Source: an uncultured Verrucomicrobiota bacterium
Lineage (GTDB): Bacteria; Verrucomicrobiota; Verrucomicrobiia; Opitutales; Opitutaceae
Reading direction: 5' to 3'
Length of the DNA stretch: 40,042 nucleotides
NCBI GenBank assembly: GCA_903906135.1
Contig: CAIVJE010000165.1
Location: forward strand, 1-40,042
How positions within the stretch are numbered: position 1 is the first letter of the stretch; every line of letters begins with the position of its first letter. The translations under genes and the position numbers were made by a program. The notes under the pieces are model-generated. The model saw only the letters and a program-made list of their open reading frames with translations. It searched no databases and was not told the origin of the DNA. This document shows positions 1-9,380 of this stretch, piece by piece.

Positions 1-75
1 ACTGGTGTTGAGAAGCGACGTCGGTCCCGCTCCAAGTACGGCGTTAAGCGCCCGAAAGCCGTTAAGGCCTCCTAA
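1..75 (+). CDS. rpsL: 30S ribosomal protein S12, C-terminal end only
   Basis: The window opens inside this gene. Frame 1 reads TGVEKRRRSRSKYGVKRPKA and then four more residues to a TAA at 73-75. The RSKYGVKRPK block is the hallmark C-terminus of S12, the decoding-centre protein of the small subunit. Only 24 codons are visible, so nothing can be said about the streptomycin-resistance positions. It leads the str-type cluster, and rpsG follows 23 bases after the stop. Confidence 0.93.
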   Translation, partial: TGVEKRRRSRSKYGVKRPKAVKAS

Positions 76-98
76 CCCTCGTTCTTTTTTAAGCCGCC

Positions 99-572
99 AT
101 GTCACGTCGCCGTAGAGCTACTCACCGTCCTCCCGTCTCAGATGTTCGCTATAATAGCGCTCTGGTGACGCATCTTATTAATGTAATTATGAAAAGCGGT
201 AAGCGCACGCTTGCTGAGCGTATTGTTTACGGTGCTTTTGAGCGCGTAAGCGAAAAGCTGCAGAAGGGCGATCCCGTTGATTTATTGATGGGGGCGATGG
301 AAAATGCGCGTCCCAAGCTGGAAGTTAAGAGCCGTCGCGTCGGCGGGGCTACCTATCAAGTGCCGGTAGAAATATCTTTTGAGCGCCAAGAATCATTGGC
401 CCTTCGTTGGATGGTTAATGCTGCTACTGGCCGCAAGGGAACCCCAATGCGCGATGCTATCGCCGCAGAAATTATCGACGCGTACAATAATACGGGTTCG
501 GTGGTTAAGAAGAAAGAAGAGATGCATAAGATGGCCCAGGCGAATCGCGCCTTTGCTCATCTCCGCTGGTAA
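99..572 (+). CDS. rpsG: 30S ribosomal protein S7
   Basis: This is the 157-residue S7, which binds the 3' major domain of 16S rRNA and nucleates the 30S head. The N-terminal MSRRRRATHR block, the VGGATYQVPVE hairpin region and RWMVNAATGRKGTPM are classic S7 signatures, and the length is normal. The start is preceded by GCC with no Shine-Dalgarno. The stretch just upstream contains AACCCTCGTTCTTT, which recurs before rpsJ. It lies between rpsL and fusA as in most bacteria. Confidence 0.97.
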   Translation: MSRRRRATHRPPVSDVRYNSALVTHLINVIMKSGKRTLAERIVYGAFERVSEKLQKGDPVDLLMGAMENARPKLEVKSRRVGGATYQVPVEISFERQESLALRWMVNAATGRKGTPMRDAIAAEIIDAYNNTGSVVKKKEEMHKMAQANRAFAHLRW

Positions 573-584
573 GGAATTATAAGC

Positions 585-2777
585 ATGTCTGTCTCTGCCT
601 CACCTAGTATTCTTGTCGTTACCGATAAAGCGAATATCTCGCCGGTTAACTCCAAGGATCGTCCTTTCCCTCTCGAGTGGACCCGTAACATTGGCATTGC
701 TGCGCATATTGATGCGGGCAAGACGACCACGACCGAGCGTATTTTATTTTATTCTGGTGCCGTCCATAAGATGGGCGAAGTTCACGAGGGTACCACCGTA
801 ACCGACTGGATGGAGCAAGAGCGCGAGCGCGGAATCACAATCACGGCCGCGGCCATTTCCTGTGCTTGGAATGCCTCCTGGGGTCCTTGGAAAGGGATCA
901 AGCAGCGCATTAATATTATCGACACACCAGGCCACGTGGATTTTACCGCTGAAGTTGAGCGTTCCTTGCGCGTTCTTGATGGGGCGGTAGCCGTATTTTG
1001 CGCAGTAGCTGGAGTGCAGCCTCAGTCTGAGACCGTTTGGCGCCAGGCCAACAAATATAAAGTTCCTCGCGTTGCCTTCATTAATAAAATGGACCGCACT
1101 GGGGCTAATTTCTTCCGAGCAGTCGAGGAAATGCGTGAGAAGCTCAAAGCCAATGCTCATCCTCTCTTCCTGCCCATTGGCGCTGAGGAGAATTTTACCG
1201 GCCTCATCGATTTAGTGCAGCAGATTGCCTATATTTTTGACGACACGACGGACCCACTCGGCATGAATCCGATTACTAGCGAGGTTCCTGCCAATATGAA
1301 GGCGCAGGTGAAAGAGTACCGGGATAAACTCATCGAGGCTGTTTGTGATTTTGATGATGTCATCGCGGAAAAATACATCAACGGACAAGAAATTTCGGTG
1401 CCGGAGCTTTTGCTTGGAGTGCGTAAGGCTACGATTTCCCTTCAATTTACCGGGGTGATTCCTGGCTCCGCGTTTAAGAAAAAAGGGGTGCAGCGTCTCC
1501 TTGATTGTGTTGTTAATTATCTTCCAAGCCCCATCGATGTTCCTCCGATGCAGGGTCAAGATAGTGACGGACAGCCTGTGCAAGCCGTCGTTAACGATAA
1601 GAGCAAGCTCGCTGGTTTAGCCTTCAAACTCTGGACGGATCCCTTTGTTGGAAAGTTGGTATTTTTCCGTGTGTACACTGGCACATTGCCTCGTGGTATG
1701 GCCGTTTATAATCCGCGGACTCGCCGCAGCGAACGCGTTTCTCGGCTGGTATTAATGCGCGCCATCGAGCGCGAAGATATTGATATGGCTTACTCGGGCG
1801 ATATTTGCGCCGTCGTTGGCGTGAAAGATGTTATTACAGGTGATACGCTCTGCGACGAAGATTTTGATATTCGCCTGGAGCCACCTTCTTTTCCCGAGCC
1901 GGTTATTGCGATGTCGATCGAGCCTAATTCAAAGGCAGATCAAGAGAAAATGGGCATGGCTTTGCAACGCTTAGTAGCAGAAGATCCCACACTCCGCGTT
2001 AAAACAGATCAAGATACGGGTCAGATCATTATCGCCGGTATGGGCGAGTTGCATCTTGATATTATCCGCGATCGTATGAAGCGTGAATTTAAGGTCGAGG
2101 CTACCTCGGGTAAGCCGCAAATCGCCTATCGCGAAACGATCGCAAAGGCTGCTGATGGTGAGGGTAAATTTATCCGTCAGTCTGGCGGTAAGGGCCAATA
2201 CGGCCACGTTGTCATTAAGCTCGAGCCAAACGTGAAAGGTAAGGGCGTCGAAGTTATCAATGAGACAGTCGGCGGTTCAATTCCTAAGGAATTTATCAAG
2301 CCGGCGACCGAAGGTATTTTGGAAGGCTCAAACAATGGAGTTGTTGCTGGGTTTCCGGTTGTGGACGTCATCATTCGCATCACCGATGGTTCCTTTCACG
2401 AGGTCGATTCGTCGGAGCTCGCATTTAAAATGGCTGGTATTTTCGCTTTTAAGGATGCGATGAAGCAGGCTGGACCAATTTTGCTTGAGCCCATCATGGG
2501 CGTAGAGGTGACTACCCCAGAAGAGTACCAAGGCGATCTGTTGGGAGATATCAATCGTCGTCGTGGTCAAATTCAGAGCATGGAAAATAAGTCAGGAGCC
2601 TGCATCATCACAGCGCACGTTCCTCTTGAGTTACTCTTTGGTTACGTCACCGACATTCGTTCGTTATCGAAGGGGCGCGCTAGCGCTTCCATCACACCTT
2701 CTCACTTCGCGCAGGTTCCAAATTCGCAGCTCGCTAAGATTGTCGAGACCAATGCGAAGGGCCCTGCTCGTACCTAA
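585..2777 (+). CDS. fusA: Elongation factor G
   Basis: EF-G is the ribosomal translocase GTPase; this one has 730 residues. The P-loop AHIDAGKTT, the ERGITI switch region, DTPGHVD and the NKMD guanine motif are all present, followed by the usual domains II-V. About 22 residues precede the normal N-terminus (the [11 protein letters not shown] block). No in-frame ATG, GTG or TTG lies between codon 1 and the P-loop, and AAGGAA at 571-576 is well placed as a ribosome-binding site, so the extension appears real. rpsJ follows directly, with no tuf gene between. Confidence 0.97.
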   Translation: MSVSASPSILVVTDKANISPVNSKDRPFPLEWTRNIGIAAHIDAGKTTTTERILFYSGAVHKMGEVHEGTTVTDWMEQERERGITITAAAISCAWNASWGPWKGIKQRINIIDTPGHVDFTAEVERSLRVLDGAVAVFCAVAGVQPQSETVWRQANKYKVPRVAFINKMDRTGANFFRAVEEMREKLKANAHPLFLPIGAEENFTGLIDLVQQIAYIFDDTTDPLGMNPITSEVPANMKAQVKEYRDKLIEAVCDFDDVIAEKYINGQEISVPELLLGVRKATISLQFTGVIPGSAFKKKGVQRLLDCVVNYLPSPIDVPPMQGQDSDGQPVQAVVNDKSKLAGLAFKLWTDPFVGKLVFFRVYTGTLPRGMAVYNPRTRRSERVSRLVLMRAIEREDIDMAYSGDICAVVGVKDVITGDTLCDEDFDIRLEPPSFPEPVIAMSIEPNSKADQEKMGMALQRLVAEDPTLRVKTDQDTGQIIIAGMGELHLDIIRDRMKREFKVEATSGKPQIAYRETIAKAADGEGKFIRQSGGKGQYGHVVIKLEPNVKGKGVEVINETVGGSIPKEFIKPATEGILEGSNNGVVAGFPVVDVIIRITDGSFHEVDSSELAFKMAGIFAFKDAMKQAGPILLEPIMGVEVTTPEEYQGDLLGDINRRRGQIQSMENKSGACIITAHVPLELLFGYVTDIRSLSKGRASASITPSHFAQVPNSQLAKIVETNAKGPART

Positions 2778-2803
2778 TTTCAACCCTCGTTCTTTATATC
2801 GCC

Positions 2804-3112
2804 ATGAAAGGCCAACGCATTCGCATTAAACTCCAAGGCTACGATTATCGAGTTATCGATCAATCCGCTGTGGAAATCGTGGAAACCGCCAAACGTTCTG
2901 GGGCTCGCGTCTCGGGGCCTATCCCGCTACCCACTCATATCGTAAAGCTTTCGGTCAATCGCTCTCCGCACGTCGACAAAAAATCAATGGAGCAATTTGA
3001 ATCGCGTACACACAAGCGCCTCATTGATATTCTTGAGCCCACTGCTCAAACCGTCGATGAACTCAAAAAACTCAATTTACCTTCCGGCGTCGATATCACC
3101 ATCAACGTCTAA
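2804..3112 (+). CDS. rpsJ: 30S ribosomal protein S10 (NusE)
   Basis: This 102-residue S10 has the family blocks [26 protein letters not shown] and [11 protein letters not shown] and the normal length. S10 also acts as NusE in antitermination. The start is preceded by GCC, with no Shine-Dalgarno visible. The leader at 2782-2795 matches 14 bases of the rpsG leader exactly. It begins the S10-operon part of the cluster, 26 bases after fusA. Confidence 0.97.
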   Translation: MKGQRIRIKLQGYDYRVIDQSAVEIVETAKRSGARVSGPIPLPTHIVKLSVNRSPHVDKKSMEQFESRTHKRLIDILEPTAQTVDELKKLNLPSGVDITINV

Positions 3113-3212
3113 ACTTCACTTCTCACCATCTTAGCAGCCAGCCGGCTAACCCCGGCCCTTGTTAAAGTAGGTCTAAACAAACGGTATTCAACTGCCACCT
3201 ACCACTTAGCCC

Positions 3213-3854
3213 ATGATCGCTACACTATTAGGAAAAAAAATCGGTATGACCCAGGTCTATGACGCTCAAAACGTCTTGATCCCTGTCACCGTTGTGGAAG
3301 CCGGCCCATGTCCGGTTGTTCAAATTAAGACGGTTTCGTCTGACGGCTATAATGCCGTGCAACTTGGCTTTGGCGCCCAGAAGACGAAAAATGCGTCTAA
3401 AGCGGAAAGCAATCACGCCAAAAAGGCCGGCTTAGATGCCACGCCGCGCGTGTTAAATGAAGTGCGTTTGATCGAGGTTCCTACGGTAAAGCTCGGCGAT
3501 ATTATCACCGTTGCGATTTTTGCTGAAGGCCAAATCGTGGATGTTATCGGCGTGTCAAAGGGCAAAGGCTTTCAAGGCGTTGTGAAGCGCTTTCGGGTTG
3601 CCGGTGGTCCAGCCGCGCACGGTTCCATGTTCCATCGGCGCATTGGCTCAGTTGGTATGCGTCAGACTCCTGGGCGCGTTTGGAAAAATCAACGCATGCC
3701 TGGTCATATGGGCAGCCAGTACCGCACGGTACAGAATTTGCGGGTGGTGCAGATCATCGCCGACAAGAACCTCATTCTCGTCAATGGCTGCATTCCTGGA
3801 GCTAACGGCGACGATGTAATTATCCGCGCCGGCAAAAAAGCCAAGCAGGCCTGA
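3213..3854 (+). CDS. rplC: 50S ribosomal protein L3
   Basis: L3 has 213 residues and reaches into the peptidyl-transferase region. MIATLLGKKIGMTQVYD at the N-terminus and the AAHGSMFHR to GMRQTPGRVWKNQRMPGHMG loop identify it. The glutamine of the RQTPG loop corresponds to the PrmB methylation site in E. coli. The 100-base gap before it holds only a weak five-pair hairpin (GCCGG/CCGGC). The start is preceded by CCC, with no Shine-Dalgarno. Confidence 0.96.
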   Translation: MIATLLGKKIGMTQVYDAQNVLIPVTVVEAGPCPVVQIKTVSSDGYNAVQLGFGAQKTKNASKAESNHAKKAGLDATPRVLNEVRLIEVPTVKLGDIITVAIFAEGQIVDVIGVSKGKGFQGVVKRFRVAGGPAAHGSMFHRRIGSVGMRQTPGRVWKNQRMPGHMGSQYRTVQNLRVVQIIADKNLILVNGCIPGANGDDVIIRAGKKAKQA

Positions 3855-3874
3855 TCATCGGAGAACGTCATTAC

Positions 3875-4507
3875 ATGAAGCTCACTATTTTTACACCTGA
3901 CGCCACGCAAAGCCGCGAGGCTGATTTTAACCTTCCGACGTTTGAGGGCAGCAAAGGCCTGCAAGCCGTCAAAGAAGTCGTCGTTGCCCATAAAGCCAAT
4001 GCGCGTCTCGGCACGCATTCAACCAAGACGCGCGGGGAAGTCCGCGGTGGCGGTAAGAAACCTTGGGCCCAGAAGGGGACTGGTCGCGCTCGCGCGGGTT
4101 CTATTCGTTCTCCTTTATGGGGTGGCGGTGGCGTTGTCTTTGGTCCTAAACCGCGTGATTATTCCAAGAAGATTAATGGTAAAGTTAAGCATCTCGCTTT
4201 CAACCGCGCTTTGTTTGATCGCGCTCTCGCTGGTGACATCAGCGTCATCGAGGCTTTTGTTTCAAAAGAGATGAAGACCAAGGTCATGAATGCGGTTATC
4301 GCGCGCATTGCCCCTAAGGGCAAGGTCCTCATTGTTGATGATCCCTTTACGAGCGAGACCACTCGCGCCGCGAGCAATCTTGCTCGGGTCACACTTCAGG
4401 CGGCTGCTAAACTCAACACGCTCGATCTTTGCACTTACGCTAAGATCATTGTGTCGACCAAGGCCCTTGAAAAAATCATCACCCGCGCCAACGGAGCCCA
4501 GTCATGA
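3875..4507 (+). CDS. rplD: 50S ribosomal protein L4
   Basis: The 210-residue product carries the L4 loop TRGEVRGGGKKPWAQKGTGR, which lines the peptide exit tunnel, and then the GGGVVFGPKPRDYS block. In E. coli L4 represses its own S10 operon; no comparable leader is evident here. GGAG at about 3859 may serve as ribosome-binding site. Its last codons overlap the rplW start by 4 bases, which suggests coupled translation. Confidence 0.96.
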   Translation: MKLTIFTPDATQSREADFNLPTFEGSKGLQAVKEVVVAHKANARLGTHSTKTRGEVRGGGKKPWAQKGTGRARAGSIRSPLWGGGGVVFGPKPRDYSKKINGKVKHLAFNRALFDRALAGDISVIEAFVSKEMKTKVMNAVIARIAPKGKVLIVDDPFTSETTRAASNLARVTLQAAAKLNTLDLCTYAKIIVSTKALEKIITRANGAQS

Positions 4508-4788
4508 TTAACGCCGACACAGTCCTCAAACATCTCCGTCTTACGGAGAAGTCTAATAAGCTCTCTTCCAACTACGGGCAATACACCTTCGACGTGTTCT
4601 CGTCTGCCACCAAATATACGGTGCGCGAGGCCATCGAGCAGACCTTTAAGGTCTCTGTTACTCGCGTTAATATCATCAACCGCAAGGGTAAGCCGAAGAA
4701 ATCACGTCGCGGTCAACCTATCACTACTTCCGATAGCAAGCGCGCCATCGTCACTCTAAAACAGGGTGATAAGATCGAACTTAGCTGA
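4504..4788 (+). CDS. rplW: 50S ribosomal protein L23
   Basis: L23 has 94 residues and lies at the exit-tunnel rim, where it docks trigger factor and SRP. The L23 pattern is visible in LRLTEKSNKLSSNYGQYTFDV, the TKYTVREAIEQTFKVSVTRVN block, and a C-terminal KRAIVTLKQGDKIEL. The start overlaps the rplD stop in an ATGA arrangement. Length and gene order are normal. Confidence 0.95.
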   Translation: MINADTVLKHLRLTEKSNKLSSNYGQYTFDVFSSATKYTVREAIEQTFKVSVTRVNIINRKGKPKKSRRGQPITTSDSKRAIVTLKQGDKIELS

Positions 4789-4808
4789 GCCCAGGAAATT
4801 AATCCACC

Positions 4809-5675
4809 ATGGCCCTAAAATCTTTCCGTCCTCTCACTCCGTCCCTCCGGTTCACTACGTTGAATCGTCCGGATGATATTTCCACTAAGCGCCCCGAGCG
4901 TTCCCTCGTCGAGTCGAAGAATAAGACTGGCGGTCGTAATGCGTATGGTCGCATCACGTCACGCCGCCGTGGCGGTGGTCATAAAAAGCTTTATCGGATT
5001 ATCGATTTCAAGCGCACCAAGCTCGACATGCCTGCTAAGGTTCAAGCGATCGAGTATGATCCTAATCGCAGTGCCTTGCTTGCGCTTCTGGCTTATGCTG
5101 ATGGCACAAAAAGCTACGTGTTGGCTCCCCAGGGTTTAAGTGTCGGCGATACTATTTATAATGCGCTAAAAACTGACACTAATGATTTTCGCCCAGGTAA
5201 TTCCTTCCTGTTGTCTGCGATACCTCCCGCTACGAAGCTTCATGCTGTCGAGCTTATGCCTGGGCGCGGTGCTCAAATCGCACGTTCTGCCGGCACTTCG
5301 GTCGAGCTGATTACGATCGAGGATGGTTACGCTCAAATCAAGATGGCCTCAGGTGAGACTCGTCTCGTTAACGCCCAGTGCCGGGCTAGTATTGGCGAGG
5401 TTTCTAACGCTGATCATAGCAAGCGGAAGCTCGGCAAAGCTGGTCGTAATCGCTGGCTCGGTCGTCGGCCTCGTGTGCGCGGTGTCGCCATGAACCCGGT
5501 CGATCACCCCAATGGTGGCGGTCAAGGCAAGTCCAAGGGTGGTGGCGGTCGTCAACACTTGGTTTCTCCGTGGGGTCAACTTGCCAAAGGTTTCCCTACC
5601 CGTCGCCGGACTAAGCTCTCGAGTTCCTTCATTCTCATTCGCGCCAACGGCCGTCCGCCGCGCGGCAAGAAATAA
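4809..5675 (+). CDS. rplB: 50S ribosomal protein L2
   Basis: L2 has 288 residues and is needed for subunit association and peptidyl transfer. Diagnostic blocks are NAYGRITSRRRGGGHKKLYR near residue 45, the RGVAMNPVDHPNGGG histidine loop near residue 225, and the basic tail TRRRTKLSSSFI. The loop histidine corresponding to E. coli His229 is present. The start lies in an ACC-ATG-G context with AGGAA about 13 bases upstream. Confidence 0.97.
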   Translation: MALKSFRPLTPSLRFTTLNRPDDISTKRPERSLVESKNKTGGRNAYGRITSRRRGGGHKKLYRIIDFKRTKLDMPAKVQAIEYDPNRSALLALLAYADGTKSYVLAPQGLSVGDTIYNALKTDTNDFRPGNSFLLSAIPPATKLHAVELMPGRGAQIARSAGTSVELITIEDGYAQIKMASGETRLVNAQCRASIGEVSNADHSKRKLGKAGRNRWLGRRPRVRGVAMNPVDHPNGGGQGKSKGGGGRQHLVSPWGQLAKGFPTRRRTKLSSSFILIRANGRPPRGKK

Positions 5676-5693
5676 TCCCAACGACTTCGTACC

Positions 5694-5972
<279 letters not shown>

Positions 5973-5998
5973 GGCCTCGGCCTAACTGGAACACCATC

Positions 5999-6340
5999 AT
6001 GGAAATTCAAGCTCTCACCCGCAACGCGCACATGTCGCCTAAAAAGGTTCGCGAAGTCGCGCGCCTTATCCAGGGCCGTGCCGTCAACGAAGCGATCGAC
6101 TTTCTCACGCTCATCCCGCGCAAATCTTCTCGCCTGCTTGTCAAGACGCTCAAGAGCGCCGTGGCTAATGCGGAGAATAATAATAGCATCTCGGCTGACC
6201 AACTCGTGGTACATCGTGCCTTGGTTGAGAACGGTCCAGTCTTAAAGCGATTCAAGGCCGGCGCTCGCGGTTCAGCTAAGCCTCGCGTTAAGCGCATGTC
6301 GCATCTGCGCATCATTCTATCCGACGGCAAAACCAACTAA
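5999..6340 (+). CDS. rplV: 50S ribosomal protein L22
   Basis: L22 contributes the tunnel-constriction beta hairpin. MEIQALTRNAHMSPKKVREVARLI at the N-terminus and the C-terminal KRFKAGARGSAKPRVKRMSHLRIIL block identify it. The frame is open from a TTG at 5969, but that would overlap rpsS and add ten residues unlike L22. The ATG at 5999 gives 113 residues, close to the family norm, so I chose it. Confidence 0.95.
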   Translation: MEIQALTRNAHMSPKKVREVARLIQGRAVNEAIDFLTLIPRKSSRLLVKTLKSAVANAENNNSISADQLVVHRALVENGPVLKRFKAGARGSAKPRVKRMSHLRIILSDGKTN

Positions 6341-6349
6341 TTTTTTACC

Positions 6350-6979
6350 ATGGGACAAAAGACTAACCCTACAGGCTTTCGCCTCGCCGTCCGTCGCAAC
6401 TGGCAGTCACGCTGGTTTGCGCGCAAGAAGGATTTCGCTAAGCTCCTCCATGAGGATCAAGTCATCCGCACCACGCTCATGGAAAAGCTGAAGCAAGCCT
6501 CCGTGCCGCGCATCTTCATTGAGCGGGCGGGTAATCGCGTTCGCGTAAAGATTTTTACTGCGCGCCCTGGCATTGTCATTGGCAAGAAAGGCCAAGAGGT
6601 CGAAACGATGAAGCTGCAACTGGCTAAACTCACGGGCAAGGAAGTCTTGCTCGACATTCAGGAAGTGAAAAAGCCTGAAGTAGAGGCCCAGTTAGTCGCC
6701 GAGAATGTGGCGCTCCAACTCGAGCGCCGCATTGCCTTCCGTCGCGCTATTAAAAAATCCATTCAAATTGCAATGTCCCTCGGTATTGACGGGATTAAGA
6801 TTCAGTGTTCTGGCCGCCTTGGTGGTGCAGATATCGCGCGCCGTGAGTGGCAGCGTCAAGGTCGCATCCCGCTACAGACTTTGCGTGAGAATATTGATTA
6901 CGGATTCGCTGAGGCCCAGACTGTCTGGGGCAAAATCGGCGTTAAATGCTGGATCTGTAAAAAAGACGAAGCCAACTAA
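6350..6979 (+). CDS. rpsC: 30S ribosomal protein S3
   Basis: S3 has 209 residues and lines the mRNA entry channel. MGQKTNPTGFRL at the N-terminus, the KH-domain GIVIGKKGQEVE loop near residue 75 and GRLGGADIARREWQRQGRIPLQTLR in the C-terminal domain are all textbook. The start lies in ACC-ATG-G, nine bases after the rplV stop, with no Shine-Dalgarno. Confidence 0.96.
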   Translation: MGQKTNPTGFRLAVRRNWQSRWFARKKDFAKLLHEDQVIRTTLMEKLKQASVPRIFIERAGNRVRVKIFTARPGIVIGKKGQEVETMKLQLAKLTGKEVLLDIQEVKKPEVEAQLVAENVALQLERRIAFRRAIKKSIQIAMSLGIDGIKIQCSGRLGGADIARREWQRQGRIPLQTLRENIDYGFAEAQTVWGKIGVKCWICKKDEAN

Positions 6980-7025
6980 ACTGTTCACCTGGCCCTAAGC
7001 TTATCGCTCAACGCCCACTGTTCCC

Positions 7026-7451
7026 ATGCCTGCTCTCTCACCCGCCCGCACTAAATACCGCAAGTCGATGAAAGGCTCCCGCGCTGGCAATGCCAAGCGC
7101 GGCAACACTCTCGCCTTCGGTGAATTCGGCCTGCAATCTCTCTCGCGCGGTCCCATGACCGGTCAACAGATTGAAGCTGCTCGCGTTACCATTGCCCGCC
7201 ATCTTAAGCGCAAGGGTAAACTCTGGATTCGAATTTTCCCCCATAAGCCGGTGACTAAGAAGCCGGCTGAGGTACGTATGGGTCAAGGTAAAGGTCCGGT
7301 CGAATATTACGTAGCTGTGATTAAACCAGGTGCGGTGTTGTTCGAACTGGCCGGCGTATCGCTCACCATTGCTCGGGAGGCTTTTCGCCTAGCCGATGCT
7401 AAATTACCTTTCCGCTGCCGCTTTATCGTCCGCGAAGGCTTCGCAGCTTAA
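7026..7451 (+). CDS. rplP: 50S ribosomal protein L16
   Basis: L16 has 141 residues and sits near the A-site tRNA elbow. The family pattern shows in [19 protein letters not shown], the [24 protein letters not shown] helix region, and [16 protein letters not shown], which holds the arginine hydroxylated by YcfD in E. coli. The N-terminus is a few residues longer than usual before TKYRK. The start is preceded by CCC. Confidence 0.95.
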   Translation: MPALSPARTKYRKSMKGSRAGNAKRGNTLAFGEFGLQSLSRGPMTGQQIEAARVTIARHLKRKGKLWIRIFPHKPVTKKPAEVRMGQGKGPVEYYVAVIKPGAVLFELAGVSLTIAREAFRLADAKLPFRCRFIVREGFAA

Positions 7452-7472
7452 TTTTACAGGAGAACGACTGTC

Positions 7473-7673
7473 ATGAATTCCAAAGAAATCCGCGATCTCG
7501 CCCCAGCTGAGATTATTACTAAAATTCGCGAGTCGCGCGAAAAATTGCTCCAACTGCGCCTGCGCAAGCACACCGGGCAAATTGAAAAGCCTCATTTGCT
7601 GCGCGAATATCGTAAAGATATCGCACGCCTTGAGACCATCTTGAAGCAGAAGCAAACCCCGCAGGTTGCCTAA
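7473..7673 (+). CDS. rpmC: 50S ribosomal protein L29
   Basis: This is a 66-residue, all-helical L29 at the exit tunnel. It has the usual [14 protein letters not shown] opening, then a heptad-like [44 protein letters not shown] about ten bases upstream is a good ribosome-binding site, one of the few clear ones in the cluster. Confidence 0.94.
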   Translation: MNSKEIRDLAPAEIITKIRESREKLLQLRLRKHTGQIEKPHLLREYRKDIARLETILKQKQTPQVA

Positions 7674-7698
7674 AGCCCAGCGCTAACCGCTTATTATC

Positions 7699-8052
7699 AT
7701 GTCCACTCACGCCCGCCAAAATCGCCGCAAAACAGTGATTGGTTTCGTCAGCTCCAAGATGGGCGACAAATCAGTCAAGGTTACCGTGCCCTACAAGACG
7801 CCGCATCCACTTTATCACAAGGTGATCAATCGTAAAACCGTCTTGCATGTGCACGACGAGAAAAATGAAACTAAAATCGGGGATAAAATTGAGGTTATGG
7901 AAACCCGTCCCATTAGCCGATTGAAGCGCTGGCGTGTTATCCGGATCGTTGAGGCCTCGGTTGGCCTTAATCTCCTCGCCGTCTCTGAACATGACGTCGC
8001 AGCAGCTGTGCCCACTAAGACCACCAAGTTGAATCAGGCTGCGAAAGCCTAA
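7699..8052 (+). CDS. rpsQ: 30S ribosomal protein S17 with C-terminal tail
   Basis: S17 is an OB-fold protein that binds 16S rRNA helices 7 and 11. The core carries RRKTVIGFVSSKMGDKSVKVTV, the YHKVINRKTVLHVHDEKNETKIGDKIEVMETRPISRLKRWRV block and then VRIVEA-type residues. The family is usually about 85 residues; this product has 117. The extra 25-30 residues (AVSEHDVAAAVPTKTTKLN and onward) form a tail rich in alanine and lysine. The stop lies in a clean frame, so the tail is part of the gene. Confidence 0.94.
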   Translation: MSTHARQNRRKTVIGFVSSKMGDKSVKVTVPYKTPHPLYHKVINRKTVLHVHDEKNETKIGDKIEVMETRPISRLKRWRVIRIVEASVGLNLLAVSEHDVAAAVPTKTTKLNQAAKA

Positions 8053-8074
8053 TTAATTTCCAGGAGACACTACC

Positions 8075-8440
8075 ATGATTCAGATGCGTTCTATTTTAGA
8101 TATTGCCGATAATACTGGCGCGCGGCGCGCGTCCATGATCGGCAAGATCGGGCATCCTTCCCGCTACGCTCACGTCGGCGATATTATTACAATCAATATC
8201 AAAGAGAGCAGCACCGATGCTACGGTGAAAAAAGGTGAGGTCGTCAAGGCCGTCATCGTACGGACGCGGGCTCCGCTGCGTCGCGCCGACGGCAGCTATC
8301 TCCGTTTTGACAGTAACGCGGTGGTTATTATTGGGGAAGATGGCAATCCTAAGGGGACCCGCATTTTCGGCCCGGTTGCTCGCGAGCTCCGCGCCAAGAA
8401 TTACATGAAGATCATCTCGCTCGCTCCGGAGGTCCTCTAA
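8075..8440 (+). CDS. rplN: 50S ribosomal protein L14
   Basis: L14 has 121 residues and lies at the subunit interface. [18 protein letters not shown], the [14 protein letters not shown] strand, the [10 protein letters not shown] block and the [14 protein letters not shown]-terminus are all diagnostic. AGGAGA lies about nine bases before the ATG. It opens the spc part of the cluster and is followed one base later by rplX. Confidence 0.96.
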   Translation: MIQMRSILDIADNTGARRASMIGKIGHPSRYAHVGDIITINIKESSTDATVKKGEVVKAVIVRTRAPLRRADGSYLRFDSNAVVIIGEDGNPKGTRIFGPVARELRAKNYMKIISLAPEVL

Positions 8441-8441
8441 C

Positions 8442-8723
8442 ATGCAGAAATTCCATATCAAACGTAACGATGCGGTAATCGTCATCGCTGGTTCCCATAA
8501 AGGGAAGCAGGGCAAAGTTCTCGAGATTCGTGCGGCTAAAAATCGTGCAGTCGTTGAGGGCGTAGCGATGATTAAAAAACATCTTAAGAAATCTCAGGAA
8601 AACCCACAGGGGAAAATTGCTGAACGTGAGGGCACAATTCACGTCTCAAATCTTATGCTGCTTTCCCGATACGAGCAGTCTAAGCGCACTAAACTGCCAG
8701 CCACAACCGTGGCGAAGGCCTGA
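8442..8723 (+). CDS. rplX: 50S ribosomal protein L24
   Basis: L24 is an early assembly initiator for the 50S; this one has 93 residues. The KOW motif region is VIVIAGSHKGKQGKVLEIRAAK near residues 12-34, and KKHLKKSQENPQGKIAEREGTIHVSNLML follows as in L24. It is about ten residues shorter than the E. coli protein at the C-terminus. GGAGG sits inside the end of rplN, 8-12 bases before the ATG, so the two are likely coupled. Confidence 0.94.
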   Translation: MQKFHIKRNDAVIVIAGSHKGKQGKVLEIRAAKNRAVVEGVAMIKKHLKKSQENPQGKIAEREGTIHVSNLMLLSRYEQSKRTKLPATTVAKA

Positions 8724-8789
8724 GCCTGCAGAGATCTCGATTATTTATATTAACCATTAAGCATCCGGCTCGGAAACCCGGTCGCACCC

Positions 8790-9368
8790 ATGAGCAAACC
8801 ACTCACACCTTTACAAAAACACTACGTCGAAACGGTTATTCCCGCTTTGACTGCCGCTCGCGGTTATACGAATAAGCATCAGGTGCCTAAGCTTGATAAG
8901 ATTGTTATCAATACTGGCATTAGCTCCGAGGCCGACAAAAATATCATCGCGGAGACTGCTCGTGATATCGGCCTAATAGCTGGCCAGAAGCCTGTGCTTA
9001 ATCGTTCGAAAAAGGCCATCGCCAATTTCAAGCTTAAACCTAATCAAATTACTGGGTGCCACGTTACGTTGCGGGGTGAAAGTATGTGGCATTTCTTTAT
9101 GCGTCTCCTTGCTGTGGCGCTGCCGTCTATTCGAGATTTTCGCGGGGTGCCTAATAAATTGGATGGGCAGGGAAATTATACCATCGGCATCACCGATTTT
9201 ACTATTTTCCCAGAAATCGTTGTTGAAAATAACAAGCGCCAGATGGGGCTTGATATTACTTTTGTGACCTCGGCCGAGACGGATGATGAAGCTCGCGAAT
9301 TTTTAAAACTCATGGGCATGCCGTTCCGCCGGATCGATCCAGTGCCTGCTAAATCCACCGCTGCTTAA
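8790..9368 (+). CDS. rplE: 50S ribosomal protein L5
   Basis: L5 has 192 residues and anchors 5S rRNA and contacts P-site tRNA. Supporting blocks are VPKLDKIVINTGI, the TGQKPVLNRSKKAIANFKL equivalent near residue 70, the RGESMWHFFMRLL segment and the GIGD-like ITDFTIFPEI. The 66-base spacer before it holds no recognisable binding site, and the start is preceded by CCC. Confidence 0.95.
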   Translation: MSKPLTPLQKHYVETVIPALTAARGYTNKHQVPKLDKIVINTGISSEADKNIIAETARDIGLIAGQKPVLNRSKKAIANFKLKPNQITGCHVTLRGESMWHFFMRLLAVALPSIRDFRGVPNKLDGQGNYTIGITDFTIFPEIVVENNKRQMGLDITFVTSAETDDEAREFLKLMGMPFRRIDPVPAKSTAA

Positions 9369-9380
9369 CCTTACCGCGCC

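Noticed and set aside
744-1160. Minus-strand frame of 138 codons inside fusA
   Set aside because: Shadow of the EF-G GTPase domain.
3113-3212. L4-type S10 leader control before rplC
   Set aside because: Only a five-pair GCCGG/CCGGC stem is visible and rplC is not the first gene of the transcript; there is not enough to call a regulatory leader.
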